Assembly (NCBI RefSeq): GCF_963931675.1
Contig: NZ_OZ007039.1
Span: 18,501 to 82,500 of the forward strand
DNA from: an uncultured Alistipes sp.
Lineage (GTDB): Bacteria; Bacteroidota; Bacteroidia; Bacteroidales; Rikenellaceae
Direction: 5' to 3'
Length of the DNA: 64,000 nucleotides
Part shown: positions 16,743 through 25,502 of the stretch, in pieces
Layout of the letters: each line of letters starts with the position of its first letter
How positions within the stretch are numbered: the first letter of the stretch is position 1
Notes under the pieces: model-generated
The model's database searches: none
Seen by the model: the letters and a program-made list of their open reading frames with translations, nothing else
What the model was told of the DNA's origin: nothing
Translations under genes and position numbers: made by a program

Positions 16743-19700
16743 ATGTATCCTAAATTTATACAAGACAAGCCTCAAGGCGTAGATAAATTTGATGGAGCTT
16801 CACAAGAAGCTTTATCAAAAGCAATAGCTAAGCATATTAAAGACAACGATTCTTTACCAAAAGATGATTGTTTACCTAGAATAATCGGCATAGAAGGTGT
16901 TTGGGGCGCTGGTAAATCAAATGTTGTAAAACTTATCGAAAAACATTTACAGGAGGATAATTCCGACTACTTCTTTTTCGAATACGATGCATGGGGTAAT
17001 CAAGAAGATTTGCAACGCAGGTCATTATTAGAGCAACTTACTGATAAATTGGTTAACGACAAGATACTTATCGGCCATACTACAATCTCAACGAAAGAAG
17101 GAGGCACAAGATCCGTTACTTGGCCCCAAAAATTAAAACTGCTTTTAGCTCGAAAGACAGAATCTACAACTTTATCATATCCGCGTTTAAGCAATGGGGT
17201 AATTGCAGGTACTATTACAACCATACTCACCAGCATAGCCTCTCTTGCAGGTGCTTTGCTGGCAGATAAGTGTGGTTGGGCATTATCCATTATTATAGCA
17301 TTAATACCCATAACAATTACTTTTATTGTATGGGGTATAGCAGCTTTGAATAATCCTAATTATAGGAATCTCAGCTACATACTTGCTGTATATAATGATA
17401 AAGAAAAAAAAGAGACAGAATACCAAGTCATTAGTGAAGAAGAACCATCAGTTGTTGAATTCAAGAAATGGATGCAAGATGTTTCAGACAATTTAAATCC
17501 TGAAAAATGCAGAAAACTTGTCATTATTTTTGACAATATGGATAGACTGCCTGCAGAAAAAGTAAAACAATTATGGTCCTCCATTCACACTTTCTTTGCG
17601 GAAACTGGGTTTGAAAACATTTGGGTAATAATACCATATGATATTACACATCTTTCATGTGCTTTTGGTGATGATGCAACTAAAGCACTTGAGTTAGTCC
17701 AATATTTTGTCAACAAAACCTTCCCTGTTACTTTTACTGTCCCCAAACCTGTAATAACTGATTACAAAGGAATTTTCAGAAAACTATTCGAAGAAGCATT
17801 TGGTAATACTCAGAATAAGGATGAAAATATAATTAATCGGTTATACAGATTACAACACAATGAGGCAAACATCCGAGATATAATAATCTTTATCAATCGA
17901 CTTGTATCTCTCTATAAAGTCAGACATGACGATGTAAGCATTGTAAGCATGGCTATATATCAACTATATAAAGATGCTATACACAAAGAAAATAATGAAA
18001 TAAAACAAATATTAAGTGGAGAGTATTTAGGTTTAGCATCAAACATTATACCAAATGATGAGAAGCTTAAAGCTGAGATCTCGGCTCTAGCCTATGGCGT
18101 CGACATAGCAAATGCAAAACAAATTCCATTAACTGGATATATAAACAATTGCATAGATAAGTTGGAAGGATATAATATCAATGAATATGCAGAAACTGAT
18201 GAAAACTTTGATGCTATATTAACAGAGGTTTATGCCAATACTGATACTGCAAAACTAACAGCCATGATTGAAGTTCTGAATGGTCTAGTTAAAAATAATA
18301 CAACTATTAACGAAATATGGGAGAACCTAGCTTCCTTACAGAAGAAGCTGCCAGTATCTACACTGGAATTTACGAATGTTTACAAAATCCTCTTAATACA
18401 TGTAAGTGACAACACGAAGAAAGAAATAGTTGATAAACTTTGCTATTCTTGGAGAGTTTCTAAAGAATTCTCTGGGTCAAAATATGTGCACTGTATTAAT
18501 CAACTCAAAGCAATAGATGGCATTGCTAAGTATGTTAAATTATCATCAAAAGAAGTATCCGCCGAAGTTTTCATTGACGCAGTAAAAGAGGCCAAAGAAA
18601 CGTATCGAGATTATAACCTGCAAATTAAACCTGATTTATTAGACAAATATCTATCAGAGATTAAGACTAATGAATTTAAATACTTTGAGGTTGTAAATAT
18701 TTTAAGCGAATCTTCATTTTGTGATTTTAGCTTACTTAAAGAAACAATAAAGTCTGCCATTATAAATGAATTAATTGATGTGAATAATGCAGGACAGATT
18801 TTCAACACTTATCGTTGTTTGTTTAACTCCAATCCCCCTCTTGAGAAATTACCTTCACTTAGTTTTATAAATACACTACGCACCAATCTTGAAAATGCAA
18901 ATAAAACAACACTCAATGATGGTTACATTGATGCTGTATCTATTTGTTTAGCACAAAATGGAGGTATCGCAGTAAAAGAAGACCCAATGATTTCCGCCAT
19001 CGCTGAGAATATTGTATATTACATAGACAATAGTGACCTAATATACAACAATATTTCGTGGAACAACAACACCTTAAATAAGGTGGTATCGTATATGATC
19101 AAACATCATATAGGAGATTCCTTAGATATATTTAAATTAATGCCTAAATATACTGATCTCAAATCTCGATACAAAGTATCAGATGAAGAACTTATTGGAT
19201 TCTTTAATGATTGGAATTTTGAGGATGAAATACACAATAAAATCACCAATTTGTCCCAATTAACAAACTTTATTCCAGATGCCAATTTTTACAAGATAAC
19301 AGCATCTATTAATAATAACTTAACCAAGTTGATTAACCAAACTACTATAAAGATTCTTATCCTTTCTAAAACGGAGTCTAATTTAATTGATACAATCGGG
19401 AATTATTCAGGAGATTACTGTCACTGTATTATTAATGCCCTCATTGAGAATGATTGTATGAAGCCTATACCTAATATTATTAACAATTTTGGGGGATTAG
19501 TGTGTGAACGGATAGCAAATGGCAATATTTCCGTAAATGATTATACAGCCAAAATTATAAGCAATATTGATGGATCCAAATTAACTCACAAGTTTTCTGA
19601 GATTCGTGATGTCTATTGTAATGGTAAAATAAAAATGGATATAAGCAGATTTAAAATTCTCGAACCCAATCTTAGAAAATACGGTAGGCTTAATGATAGA

Positions 19701-19808
19701 GTAGCAGATGTCATTGATAAAATAATAAAACCTATCATCCAGGATGAAAAAGCAAAAGATATAATTATGCAAAACGCGGATTTTTATAAAAAACTCCTAA
19801 GTACATGA
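16743..19808 (+). CDS. KAP-family P-loop NTPase, C-terminus cut by an IS
   Basis: A 1021-residue protein. Walker A is GVWGAGKSN at 52-60 and Walker B LVIIFDNMD at 259-267. Two hydrophobic helices (about 152-173 and 178-200) are inserted between them, the hallmark of membrane-bound KAP NTPases. The 700-residue C-terminal part is helical with no known domain that I can name. Several KAP-family genes in bacterial defence islands are linked to phage exclusion, so a defence role is an inference. The gene is far more AT-rich than its neighbours, suggesting separate transfer. The stop at 19806 lies inside the end of an IS4-type element, so the natural last residues have been replaced. Confidence 0.85.
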   Translation: MYPKFIQDKPQGVDKFDGASQEALSKAIAKHIKDNDSLPKDDCLPRIIGIEGVWGAGKSNVVKLIEKHLQEDNSDYFFFEYDAWGNQEDLQRRSLLEQLTDKLVNDKILIGHTTISTKEGGTRSVTWPQKLKLLLARKTESTTLSYPRLSNGVIAGTITTILTSIASLAGALLADKCGWALSIIIALIPITITFIVWGIAALNNPNYRNLSYILAVYNDKEKKETEYQVISEEEPSVVEFKKWMQDVSDNLNPEKCRKLVIIFDNMDRLPAEKVKQLWSSIHTFFAETGFENIWVIIPYDITHLSCAFGDDATKALELVQYFVNKTFPVTFTVPKPVITDYKGIFRKLFEEAFGNTQNKDENIINRLYRLQHNEANIRDIIIFINRLVSLYKVRHDDVSIVSMAIYQLYKDAIHKENNEIKQILSGEYLGLASNIIPNDEKLKAEISALAYGVDIANAKQIPLTGYINNCIDKLEGYNINEYAETDENFDAILTEVYANTDTAKLTAMIEVLNGLVKNNTTINEIWENLASLQKKLPVSTLEFTNVYKILLIHVSDNTKKEIVDKLCYSWRVSKEFSGSKYVHCINQLKAIDGIAKYVKLSSKEVSAEVFIDAVKEAKETYRDYNLQIKPDLLDKYLSEIKTNEFKYFEVVNILSESSFCDFSLLKETIKSAIINELIDVNNAGQIFNTYRCLFNSNPPLEKLPSLSFINTLRTNLENANKTTLNDGYIDAVSICLAQNGGIAVKEDPMISAIAENIVYYIDNSDLIYNNISWNNNTLNKVVSYMIKHHIGDSLDIFKLMPKYTDLKSRYKVSDEELIGFFNDWNFEDEIHNKITNLSQLTNFIPDANFYKITASINNNLTKLINQTTIKILILSKTESNLIDTIGNYSGDYCHCIINALIENDCMKPIPNIINNFGGLVCERIANGNISVNDYTAKIISNIDGSKLTHKFSEIRDVYCNGKIKMDISRFKILEPNLRKYGRLNDRVADVIDKIIKPIIQDEKAKDIIMQNADFYKKLLST

Positions 19809-20900
19809 CAAAAATTTGAATACATCAAATTTCGGGACATAAATTGGTCGAAAAAGCACGTTGGAGATTTCCTCCAAGCCGTACTTTACTAAAGATTTGG
19901 CTTTACGTCCATGTTTCAATGTCTTTATAGGCTTTACGTTTTCATCTTTATGTTCCCCAACGAGATACGCCCATACAAGAGCAATACAAACCATTGCCAG
20001 AAGTCTTGCAATCCGCTCTGTGTCGCGCAAATGCGTGTCTTCGATATTGAATCCGGAGGATTTCATAGCCCGGAATGCGGTCTCGATCTCCCATCGCCTT
20101 TTATAAGTGTCGACACCCTTTTCCGGGCGTTTGAAGCAGATGAGGATCTGAAGTTCAGGCACACCGTCGGAGTTCTTGATTCGGCTTCCGGCAAGATAAA
20201 CGTACTCACCTTTGTGCAGGAAAAGCTTGTAATAAAATCTTTCCTGCCCCACTTTCAGGGAATTGAAGAGCCACCATGCACGGATTCTTTCCCCTGTGGA
20301 AGGCTTGACAAGCCAGAAATTCTGCCGGATCCGGATATAATATCGTATATGATTGCGGTTGAGCCAACCGATCCAATCCTTGCCGACAAACTCCCGGTCG
20401 GCAACAAGAGAGTCGATGCATTCGGAGCCGAACAGCCGGACAAATCGTTCAACGATTGCCTTGCGTTCCTTCCAATTGGAGTTCCCTTTCTTAGGCAGAA
20501 GGCTGAACATCAATGGGAATGCAATCCCCTTGTATGCCACGCCGAGCATGAGGATGTTGATGTTGAAATCACCGAACTTCCAGTTTGTACGGTCCATGCT
20601 CAGCACCAGCCCTGTCTTGACGGGAAGCAGAGAGTATATCATCTGCGCCACAAGGTCAAAGTTGAGGGCGTACTTGGCTATGAATCTTTGAATGCGGCGA
20701 AGGTTGGAGTCCCTTTCAACAGAGGTTGGCATTGCCGCCGCGAGTTTATGGAGGCTTACGGTCTGTACTACACACAGGGCATGGAGCATGAAAGCCATAA
20801 ACTTTATGCGGGCCAGATTCATCGATTTCCCAAAATGTTCTTGCATCATCGGAAGGATTTGGTTAACTTTGCCCAAGTCCTTAAAGTCAGTTGTCTTCAT
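19797..20900 (-). CDS. IS4-family transposase
   Basis: A 367-residue DDE transposase. Recognisable parts are LSMDRTNWKFG (first Asp), SLVADREFVGKDW (second Asp) and the YKRRWEIETAFRAMKSSGFNIEDTHL segment with the catalytic Glu of the YREK-like motif. Length and motifs match the compact IS4-type transposases common in Bacteroidota. The frame is intact. Its last codons overlap the truncated end of the KAP gene on the other strand. Confidence 0.9.
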   Translation of the reverse strand: MKTTDFKDLGKVNQILPMMQEHFGKSMNLARIKFMAFMLHALCVVQTVSLHKLAAAMPTSVERDSNLRRIQRFIAKYALNFDLVAQMIYSLLPVKTGLVLSMDRTNWKFGDFNINILMLGVAYKGIAFPLMFSLLPKKGNSNWKERKAIVERFVRLFGSECIDSLVADREFVGKDWIGWLNRNHIRYYIRIRQNFWLVKPSTGERIRAWWLFNSLKVGQERFYYKLFLHKGEYVYLAGSRIKNSDGVPELQILICFKRPEKGVDTYKRRWEIETAFRAMKSSGFNIEDTHLRDTERIARLLAMVCIALVWAYLVGEHKDENVKPIKTLKHGRKAKSLVKYGLEEISNVLFRPIYVPKFDVFKFLSCT

Positions 20901-21008
20901 ACGAAAAAGCGGGCAAACTTTTCTTTAAAGATACTGATTCTTAGGGACTTTTGCAAATATAAACAACTAATAATTAGGCATATAACAACATAATTTATAT
21001 TTTGTCAT
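19805..21008 (-). mobile_element. IS4-family insertion sequence in the 3' end of the KAP gene
   Basis: The ends show an inverted ATGACAAAA motif: 19805-19813 and, inverted, TTTTGTCAT at 21000-21008. The element is about 1204 bases. No convincing target duplication is visible, so a small deletion at the site is possible. In-frame coding sequence resembling the rest of the KAP protein continues on the far side. Confidence 0.75.
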
Positions 21009-21115
21009 CTACTAAAAAAAAACTCATAAATTCGACTGATAATATTGATGATTTCAAAATTCAGTTAAGAAAATCATGGTCTAAAGAAGATGTGGCAAAA
21101 ATATTAGGGGACTAA
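21008..21115 (+). pseudogene. Displaced C-terminal fragment of the KAP gene
   Basis: Directly after the IS one frame is open for 35 codons to the TAA at 21113-21115. It reads STKKK..., NSTDNIDDFKIQLRKSW and SKEDVAKILGD. Composition is AT-rich and charged like the KAP protein, and it ends just before a hairpin that could be the original terminator. It is most simply the lost C-terminus. Because no clean target duplication is seen, the exact joint cannot be rebuilt. Confidence 0.5.
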
Positions 21116-21147
21116 ATTAATATGAATCCACATCAATGTTTAACTAA

Positions 21148-21186
21148 AATGAATTCGATGACAAGCTATTTGTCATCGAATTCATT
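21148..21186. terminator. Perfect 17-base hairpin after the KAP fragment
   Basis: The arms AATGAATTCGATGACAA (21148-21164) and TTGTCATCGAATTCATT (21170-21186) pair perfectly around GCTAT. A short T-rich stretch follows. It is placed where the KAP transcript should end, although the T run is weak. Confidence 0.5.
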
Positions 21187-21300
21187 GTTTCTATTACTAG
21201 TAATACTGTTACAAAAAGCGTGTCTGGTAGTGTTTCAAAAAGTGTGTCTGAGAAGGAGCCTTCAGATTCTTCAGATATGCAAATATAACAATTCTTGTTT

Positions 21301-21332
21301 TTAGATCCACACGCCGCGGCGTGTGGATCTAA
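21301..21332. terminator. Perfect 32-base palindrome, likely terminator
   Basis: TTAGATCCACACGCCG is followed directly by its exact complement, with no unpaired loop base, and then by TTTTTG on the plus strand. It lies inside the IS between the left end and the transposase stop at 21350. It may block outside transcription into the element or end the transposase mRNA (AAATTA on that side). Confidence 0.5.
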
Positions 21333-21349
21333 TTTTTGTGTTATAGTCT

Positions 21350-22513
21350 TCACTCGGGGAATAATTCCCGGTCCAAGTCGATCCGCGGCACCGGTCTCAG
21401 GTAGGATTTCTTATCCATGGCCGTTTTACCCATCAGCAGCAGTACCGACTCCTCGCTGGGCATGGCTCCCCGCATGCGTGTAACCCGTCGAAAATCTTTC
21501 TGCAGACGCTCGATCCAGTTCGTCGTGTAGATCATCGACTGAATCCTTGCCTCGTAATTCAGATAGGTGAAGTAGGCTTTGTAGGTCGGATCCTCCGCCC
21601 GTCGTCGAAAACTGCGATAATCCTGACCCCATTTCTCACAGAGCGCCTGCCATTGTTCCCAAGCTCTCTCCACCGTATAGCTGCGGTCTCCCGTACGGAA
21701 GACCTGCCGCAGATCCTCGGCCAGCTCTCCCTTGTCGCCGTTGCGCACGCAGCTCAGCAGATTGCGTTTCAGATGCGTCGTGCAGCGTTGCAGCGGCGTC
21801 CCGGGAAAGACCGCACTGATGACATCCTCCAGACCCTTCAGCCCGTCGGCACACACCAGGCCGATCTTCCGAACGCCTCGTTCCTGCAGCTCTGTGAGCA
21901 TCTCGCCCCAGCCCAGGGCACTCTCCGTGGGTTTGTTGAAGATCCCCAGCACTTCACGCCGTTTGTCTTCACGCACGGCAAGCACTACATAGAAAGCTTC
22001 GGTCTCCACGCTCCGCTTGCGGTGGATCTTCATGTGTACGCAATCGATGAAGACGATCGGGTAATACGTCTCCAAAGAGCGCGTGAGCCATTGCGAGACA
22101 TCTTCTCGGAGGTAGTCCAGCATTCGCGAAATGCTCGCCTTGCTGTAGTGCTCGCCATAGATATCCTGGAATACCTCGCCGACCTGTTCCTGCGTAAGAC
22201 CTTTCGTGTAAAGTGTTCCGGCAAGGCGTTCGCATTCATCTTCCTGATGGCGCAGGATCGCCAGAATCCGGGGATGAAAGTTCCCGTAGCGATCTCGGGG
22301 TATCCGGAACGTCAGCGTACGGCCATGACCGTAACTATGTCCCGGACGGAAGCCGTTGCATTTATTCCCCGATGCGGAGTTTTCCCGGAGATATTCCCGG
22401 CGCTCCGAGACCATCATACTCTCCAACAAGATCTCCAACAGATCTTGAAGGCCATTTTCCCGCTCCGAATGTTTGCATATTAATTCGGAAAGTTGTTCCT
22501 TTGTCAATACCAT
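21350..22513 (-). CDS. IS256-family (mutator-type) transposase
   Basis: A 387-residue Transposase_mut protein. The catalytic Asp residues stand in YYPIVFIDCVHMKI and GLVCADGLKGLEDV, and the Glu in the C-terminal helical region near NWIERLQKDFRRVTR. The TPLQRCTTHLKRNLL segment is the C/H motif of this family. The frame is intact and fills the element. A plus-strand frame of 276 codons over the same bases is a shadow. Confidence 0.92.
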   Translation of the reverse strand: MVLTKEQLSELICKHSERENGLQDLLEILLESMMVSERREYLRENSASGNKCNGFRPGHSYGHGRTLTFRIPRDRYGNFHPRILAILRHQEDECERLAGTLYTKGLTQEQVGEVFQDIYGEHYSKASISRMLDYLREDVSQWLTRSLETYYPIVFIDCVHMKIHRKRSVETEAFYVVLAVREDKRREVLGIFNKPTESALGWGEMLTELQERGVRKIGLVCADGLKGLEDVISAVFPGTPLQRCTTHLKRNLLSCVRNGDKGELAEDLRQVFRTGDRSYTVERAWEQWQALCEKWGQDYRSFRRRAEDPTYKAYFTYLNYEARIQSMIYTTNWIERLQKDFRRVTRMRGAMPSEESVLLLMGKTAMDKKSYLRPVPRIDLDRELFPE

Positions 22514-22672
22514 AAGTCTACTCCTTTTTTAGTTTTTGTTGGTTCGTCACTACAAATCTAAAAAATCTGTAGACTTTTTTATTTATTCCCCAGACACACT
22601 ATTTGGAACAGTATCGCGTGTCTGGAAGGAGTAGGGCAGGATTAATAAACATCACAAGAGGAGGGACAGAAT

Positions 22673-22963
22673 CTACTGATGGTGCCACTTTCCATAGACA
22701 TAAATATTCCGCTCAAGATAGAGCGTGTGCAGGTCATATGAGATAACCCACAGACATAACGAGCGGTCACCTCGAAGGCTGAACGTCAAATCACGGAAAG
22801 CCGCTTTCGGGAAGCGGACGTTCTGCGTGTAGAATCGCCCCTTATAACCCGCAGGCGTCGCTTCACACAAGTAGACGCTAAAAGTACTGAATAAGCAGCG
22901 GAGAATCCTCCGCCGGTTCTCAGGATATAGGCTCTCAACATAAAAGCGATGGTAGTAAATCAT
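22673..22963 (-). CDS. Small hypothetical protein
   Basis: A 96-residue protein of unknown family, rich in Tyr, Arg and Leu (LYPENRRRILRCLFSTFSVYLCEATPAGYKGRF). It has no signal peptide. It starts 12 bases after the stop of the next small gene on the same strand, so the two are probably co-transcribed cargo of the element. The IS256 element lies 60 bases after its stop. Confidence 0.5.
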   Translation of the reverse strand: MIYYHRFYVESLYPENRRRILRCLFSTFSVYLCEATPAGYKGRFYTQNVRFPKAAFRDLTFSLRGDRSLCLWVISYDLHTLYLERNIYVYGKWHHQ

Positions 22964-22975
22964 CTCCTGCTGCTA

Positions 22976-23197
22976 TCAATGTAAACGATACCTCCGGGCA
23001 AAATAGGCAACAACTCCCGGAATGTGTTTTTTGTAATAGGGCTGATTCTCCCGGCACCAGACGGCAAGTTCCTGCTTTGAGGTAAAGGGTCGGCGCCAGC
23101 TGCATCCCGACATAATACGATCCAACTCGGGAGCCAAACGTTCAACAAAATCGCCAACGGTCCAGCCTTCCCAAATGTGTTTCTGAAGGTCAATCAT
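22976..23197 (-). CDS. Small conserved element protein
   Basis: A 73-residue protein beginning MIDLQKHIWEGWTVGDFVERLAPELD and continuing with HIPGVVAYFARRY. This is a small soluble protein type often seen in Bacteroidota conjugative elements, with no assigned function. The ATG at 23197 is preferred because the longer version (to 23248) would need a TTG start. It belongs to the minus-strand series with the two helix-turn-helix genes upstream. Confidence 0.6.
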   Translation of the reverse strand: MIDLQKHIWEGWTVGDFVERLAPELDRIMSGCSWRRPFTSKQELAVWCRENQPYYKKHIPGVVAYFARRYRLH

Positions 23198-23420
23198 ACC
23201 AAATTCATTTTGAGGTTTGACATACGGTTTTGGAACCGGCCTGTCCAAAAAAAGGAAGGGCCGGCCACGGGCAGATATTCAGCGGCGGGACAAACCGGAA
23301 GTCCTTTTCGGACGATACAACCCGAACGGGTGGAGATCGTGCGAAAAGGGCTTCAAGGTGCAGGCGTGCTGCTATCTTGGCCCGAGGCCGGCACTTGTGT
23401 ATTCTTCTTCAGTTTCTCCG
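23198..23420. other. Gap between small element genes
   Basis: These roughly 220 bases contain only a 23-codon minus-strand frame near 23360-23430 (MTEKLKKNTQVPASG...) and no promoter that I can support. It could be a tiny gene or leader; there is no other evidence. Confidence 0.3.
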
Positions 23421-23783
23421 TCATCCGTTATGCTCGTTCCCACCAATCACAATCCTGGGTATACGTCGCAGTGCATTTTGCAGGTTGCGCTGGTTGATCC
23501 GATAAACGAGCATCAGCAGATCATAGGCATTGTAAAGGAACTGTCTTCGATAGATTGTGGGGCGGATCAGCCGTTTTTGACGGTAACGGGTCAGCGTCTC
23601 GGGATGAATACCGAGGACTTCGCAGGCTGCATCGGCCGTCAGGAAGAGCGGCTCGTCGCTTTGACTGCACAGGTATTCAAACAGCAGCAAACTTTTGCTC
23701 AAAAGAAAATTCGTCTTGATGAGACGTTCGAGCTGTTCGGAGGGTACAAGCCGATAGATGCGGGGATTTTGTTTGGTTTCCAT
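23421..23783 (-). CDS. Helix-turn-helix DNA-binding protein (excisionase-like)
   Basis: A 120-residue protein with a central MerR/excisionase-type helix-turn-helix (LTADAACEVLGIHPETLTRYRQKRLI, about 50-75), followed by RRQFLYNAYDLLML, the wing of such domains. Pairs of small HTH_17-like genes lie near the ends of Bacteroidota conjugative elements and control excision or transfer. It starts 13 bases from the stop of the next HTH gene, so both are one operon. The METKQNP start (23783) was chosen over one three codons earlier. Confidence 0.7.
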   Translation of the reverse strand: METKQNPRIYRLVPSEQLERLIKTNFLLSKSLLLFEYLCSQSDEPLFLTADAACEVLGIHPETLTRYRQKRLIRPTIYRRQFLYNAYDLLMLVYRINQRNLQNALRRIPRIVIGGNEHNG

Positions 23784-23795
23784 GGGTAACAAGAT

Positions 23796-24092
23796 TTATT
23801 GATTCAACGATTCGAGTTTTCCGCGGCGGCGCATCTTGCGGATGAACTCCTGCACTTCGGAGAGCAGGTACATGCGCCGGGCTCCGATGTTGAAGCCGAC
23901 AAGCAGCCCCTGTTCGCGGAAGCGGCGCACCTGGCGTTCGCTCTGGCGGAGCAACTGACAGACCTCCGCAAAATCGAGGATCGGATCGCCTTCGAGCTGG
24001 CTCCGGTGATCCTTCATGAAGTGTACGATCTCGAGGATCTCTTCGACCATCCGCAGAATGCGGGACAGGTCATCCGTGTGTTGATTTTCCAT
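23796..24092 (-). CDS. Helix-turn-helix domain protein (HTH_17 type)
   Basis: A 98-residue protein. An N-terminal amphipathic helix precedes a helix-turn-helix, ILDFAEVCQLLRQSERQVRRFREQGLL, and then the typical GARRMYLLSEVQEFIRK strand-helix. This is the common small regulator next to excision or mobilisation genes in Bacteroidota elements. The start MENQHTDD (24092) was chosen; an in-frame ATG nine codons upstream (24119) is possible. It heads the minus-strand series. Confidence 0.75.
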   Translation of the reverse strand: MENQHTDDLSRILRMVEEILEIVHFMKDHRSQLEGDPILDFAEVCQLLRQSERQVRRFREQGLLVGFNIGARRMYLLSEVQEFIRKMRRRGKLESLNQ

Positions 24093-24510
24093 CTTTGTCG
24101 GGTTTGGTTTCCACGGCAAAAATGGGATAATCCCGGAACTCGTTTATCAGTGCTTGAATCAATTATATGTTTTTTCCTTGTCCGGGGCTCAAACCACTCT
24201 TGCCTCCGGCAGTCCATCAGATAGCAGGACCAAAACTTCTATAATTTGCCGGTATCGGCAAAAATCATCATTCTGGGAATGGAAATCACCACTTAACTTG
24301 CCGATAAGACAATAGCTTTTCAGGTTCGGTTCTTACTGCAAGGACACCATCTGAAAGCTCATGCTATTCAAAGAAAGTATGGCGAGCGGCATTGCTTCCA
24401 ACATCATCGACAACAACACGATGTCCTGTGACCAACTGTTCAGACAAAAAATGGTCTTCCAAAATCAGAAAAATACAACAAATTTGCAAACAAATCTGTT
24501 TGCATTTCGT

Positions 24511-24518
24511 ATATTTGC
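24511..24518 (+). promoter_or_regulatory. Promoter -7 box for the antitoxin gene
   Basis: TATATTTG fits TAnnTTTG and ends 10 bases before the ATG at 24529, so the message would be nearly leaderless. This supports 24529 rather than 24361 as start. The rest of the 24093-24510 gap has two related short segments, TTGCCGGTATCGGCAAAA and CTTGCCGATAAG, which might be operator sites. Confidence 0.55.
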
Positions 24519-24528
24519 AGATGAAGCC

Positions 24529-25026
24529 ATGAAAAGCAGAATTGACATATTGAAAGGCATCCATCCGGGCAAGATAATTGGCAGGGATTTGAAGAAACGC
24601 AATCTCAGTCAGCGGTCGTTTGCTGCCTCCATCGGAGAACACAGTCAGACGCTCAATGCCGTCATTACGGGGCGACGCAATCTGACGGTCGAAATGGCGT
24701 TGAAGATTGAGCAGGCATTCGGATACGAAGAGGGATTCCTGCTGCTGCTTCAGACATACTACGAGATCGCCGAATACAAGAATGGTCAAAAGAGCCGTGC
24801 CATATCCGGGATACCGGCAATTCGTCGGTCCCTGTTCTGGGATACTGACTTCGACACACTTGACTGGGGCCGGTACCGCGAGTCGGTCATTGCCCGCGTC
24901 CTGGAGCGAGGTAATGACACAGAAAAAGCGGAGATTGCCCGATTCTACGGCACCACTCTCGCGGCCCTCGAAACCGATTCTCCGAAAAACTCATACCGTA
25001 TAAACACGACATTGCAAAATGACTGA
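24529..25026 (+). CDS. HTH antitoxin of an AbiE-like toxin-antitoxin pair
   Basis: A 165-residue protein. An XRE/HigA-type helix-turn-helix occupies about 12-75 (HPGKIIGRDLKKRNLSQRSF, SQTLNAVITGRRNLT). The C-terminal part (SLFWDTDFDTLDWGRYRESVIARVLERGN) is the domain usually found just before AbiEii-type nucleotidyltransferase toxins in Bacteroidota. It probably represses its own promoter and neutralises the toxin. The ATG at 24529 follows from the promoter and domain start. Its stop overlaps the start of the downstream toxin remnant, the usual coupling of such pairs. Confidence 0.75.
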   Translation: MKSRIDILKGIHPGKIIGRDLKKRNLSQRSFAASIGEHSQTLNAVITGRRNLTVEMALKIEQAFGYEEGFLLLLQTYYEIAEYKNGQKSRAISGIPAIRRSLFWDTDFDTLDWGRYRESVIARVLERGNDTEKAEIARFYGTTLAALETDSPKNSYRINTTLQND

Positions 25027-25209
25027 CAATAGCTACCTGCATTATGAAACGGTAACGCCGCTGTTGAAAGAGACACTCGGAATACTGATGTCCGAAGAAT
25101 CGTTTGCCCCTTCCGTCTGGTCGGAGGTACAAACCTGAGCCTTCGCTACGGACACCGAAAAGGTGGCAAGCAAGATGTTCTCATGTCAGAAAAGCGCAGG
25201 ATCACTTGA
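25019..25209 (+). pseudogene. Frameshifted, truncated AbiEii-like nucleotidyltransferase toxin
   Basis: The frame starts MTDNSYLHYETVTPLLKETL and fails at a TGA at 25136. Shifting at about 25110 restores the family sequence FRLVGGTNLSLRYGHRK, which is the start of the nucleotidyltransferase active site. One missing base in a CCCCTTCC run explains this. After GHRK the likeness ends, so the catalytic Asp pair and all later parts are also gone. The toxin is dead twice over, by frameshift and by deletion, while its antitoxin gene is intact. Confidence 0.72.
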
Positions 25210-25357
25210 TTTGGAAATATCCGATTGGGATCCAGAACCGAACAAAAAGATAATCTATTGATTTATTTATATTTAAACTCATCATATCACCCTCGAAATT
25301 CGACAAGGAATCAATAGGTTCGTTTCCAATTCGGTTGCAAAATCAGAAATTTTTTTG

Positions 25358-25365
25358 TAACTTTG
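25358..25365 (+). promoter_or_regulatory. Orphan promoter-like -7 box
   Basis: TAACTTTG fits TAnnTTTG and has TTGC about 20 bases upstream. No open gene follows before the IS at 25503, so it may be the promoter of a gene lost at the element border. The stretch 25210-25502 shows nothing else that I can call except a 12-base direct repeat noted among the findings. Confidence 0.35.
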
Positions 25366-25502
25366 TAACAACCAAGTGAATACAAGGGAAAACAGCGAAA
25401 AAAGGTTGTGGCCTATTCGGTGTATCTAAAAATTTTTACAATCTTAACACGTTGACATATTGGCGATTACGATATGGGTTCAGTTATCGTATTCTCCACC
25501 AA

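Larger units (their letters stand above)
21204..22613 (-). mobile_element. IS256-family insertion sequence
   Basis: The right end is CAGACACACTATTTGGAACA GTA at 22591-22613. On the left two successive copies of the inverted end lie head to tail: 21204-21227 (TACTGTTACAAAAAGCGTG..) and 21228-21250 (TAGTGTTTCAAAAAGTGTG..). The outer one matches the right end best. The double end may be two transposase sites or a scar of a second insertion. A target duplication is not clear. Confidence 0.75.

Noticed and set aside
19793..21018. Target duplication of the IS4-type element
   Set aside because: The 10-12 bases on either side (ending CTAAGTAC and starting CTACTAAA) do not match, so I do not claim one.
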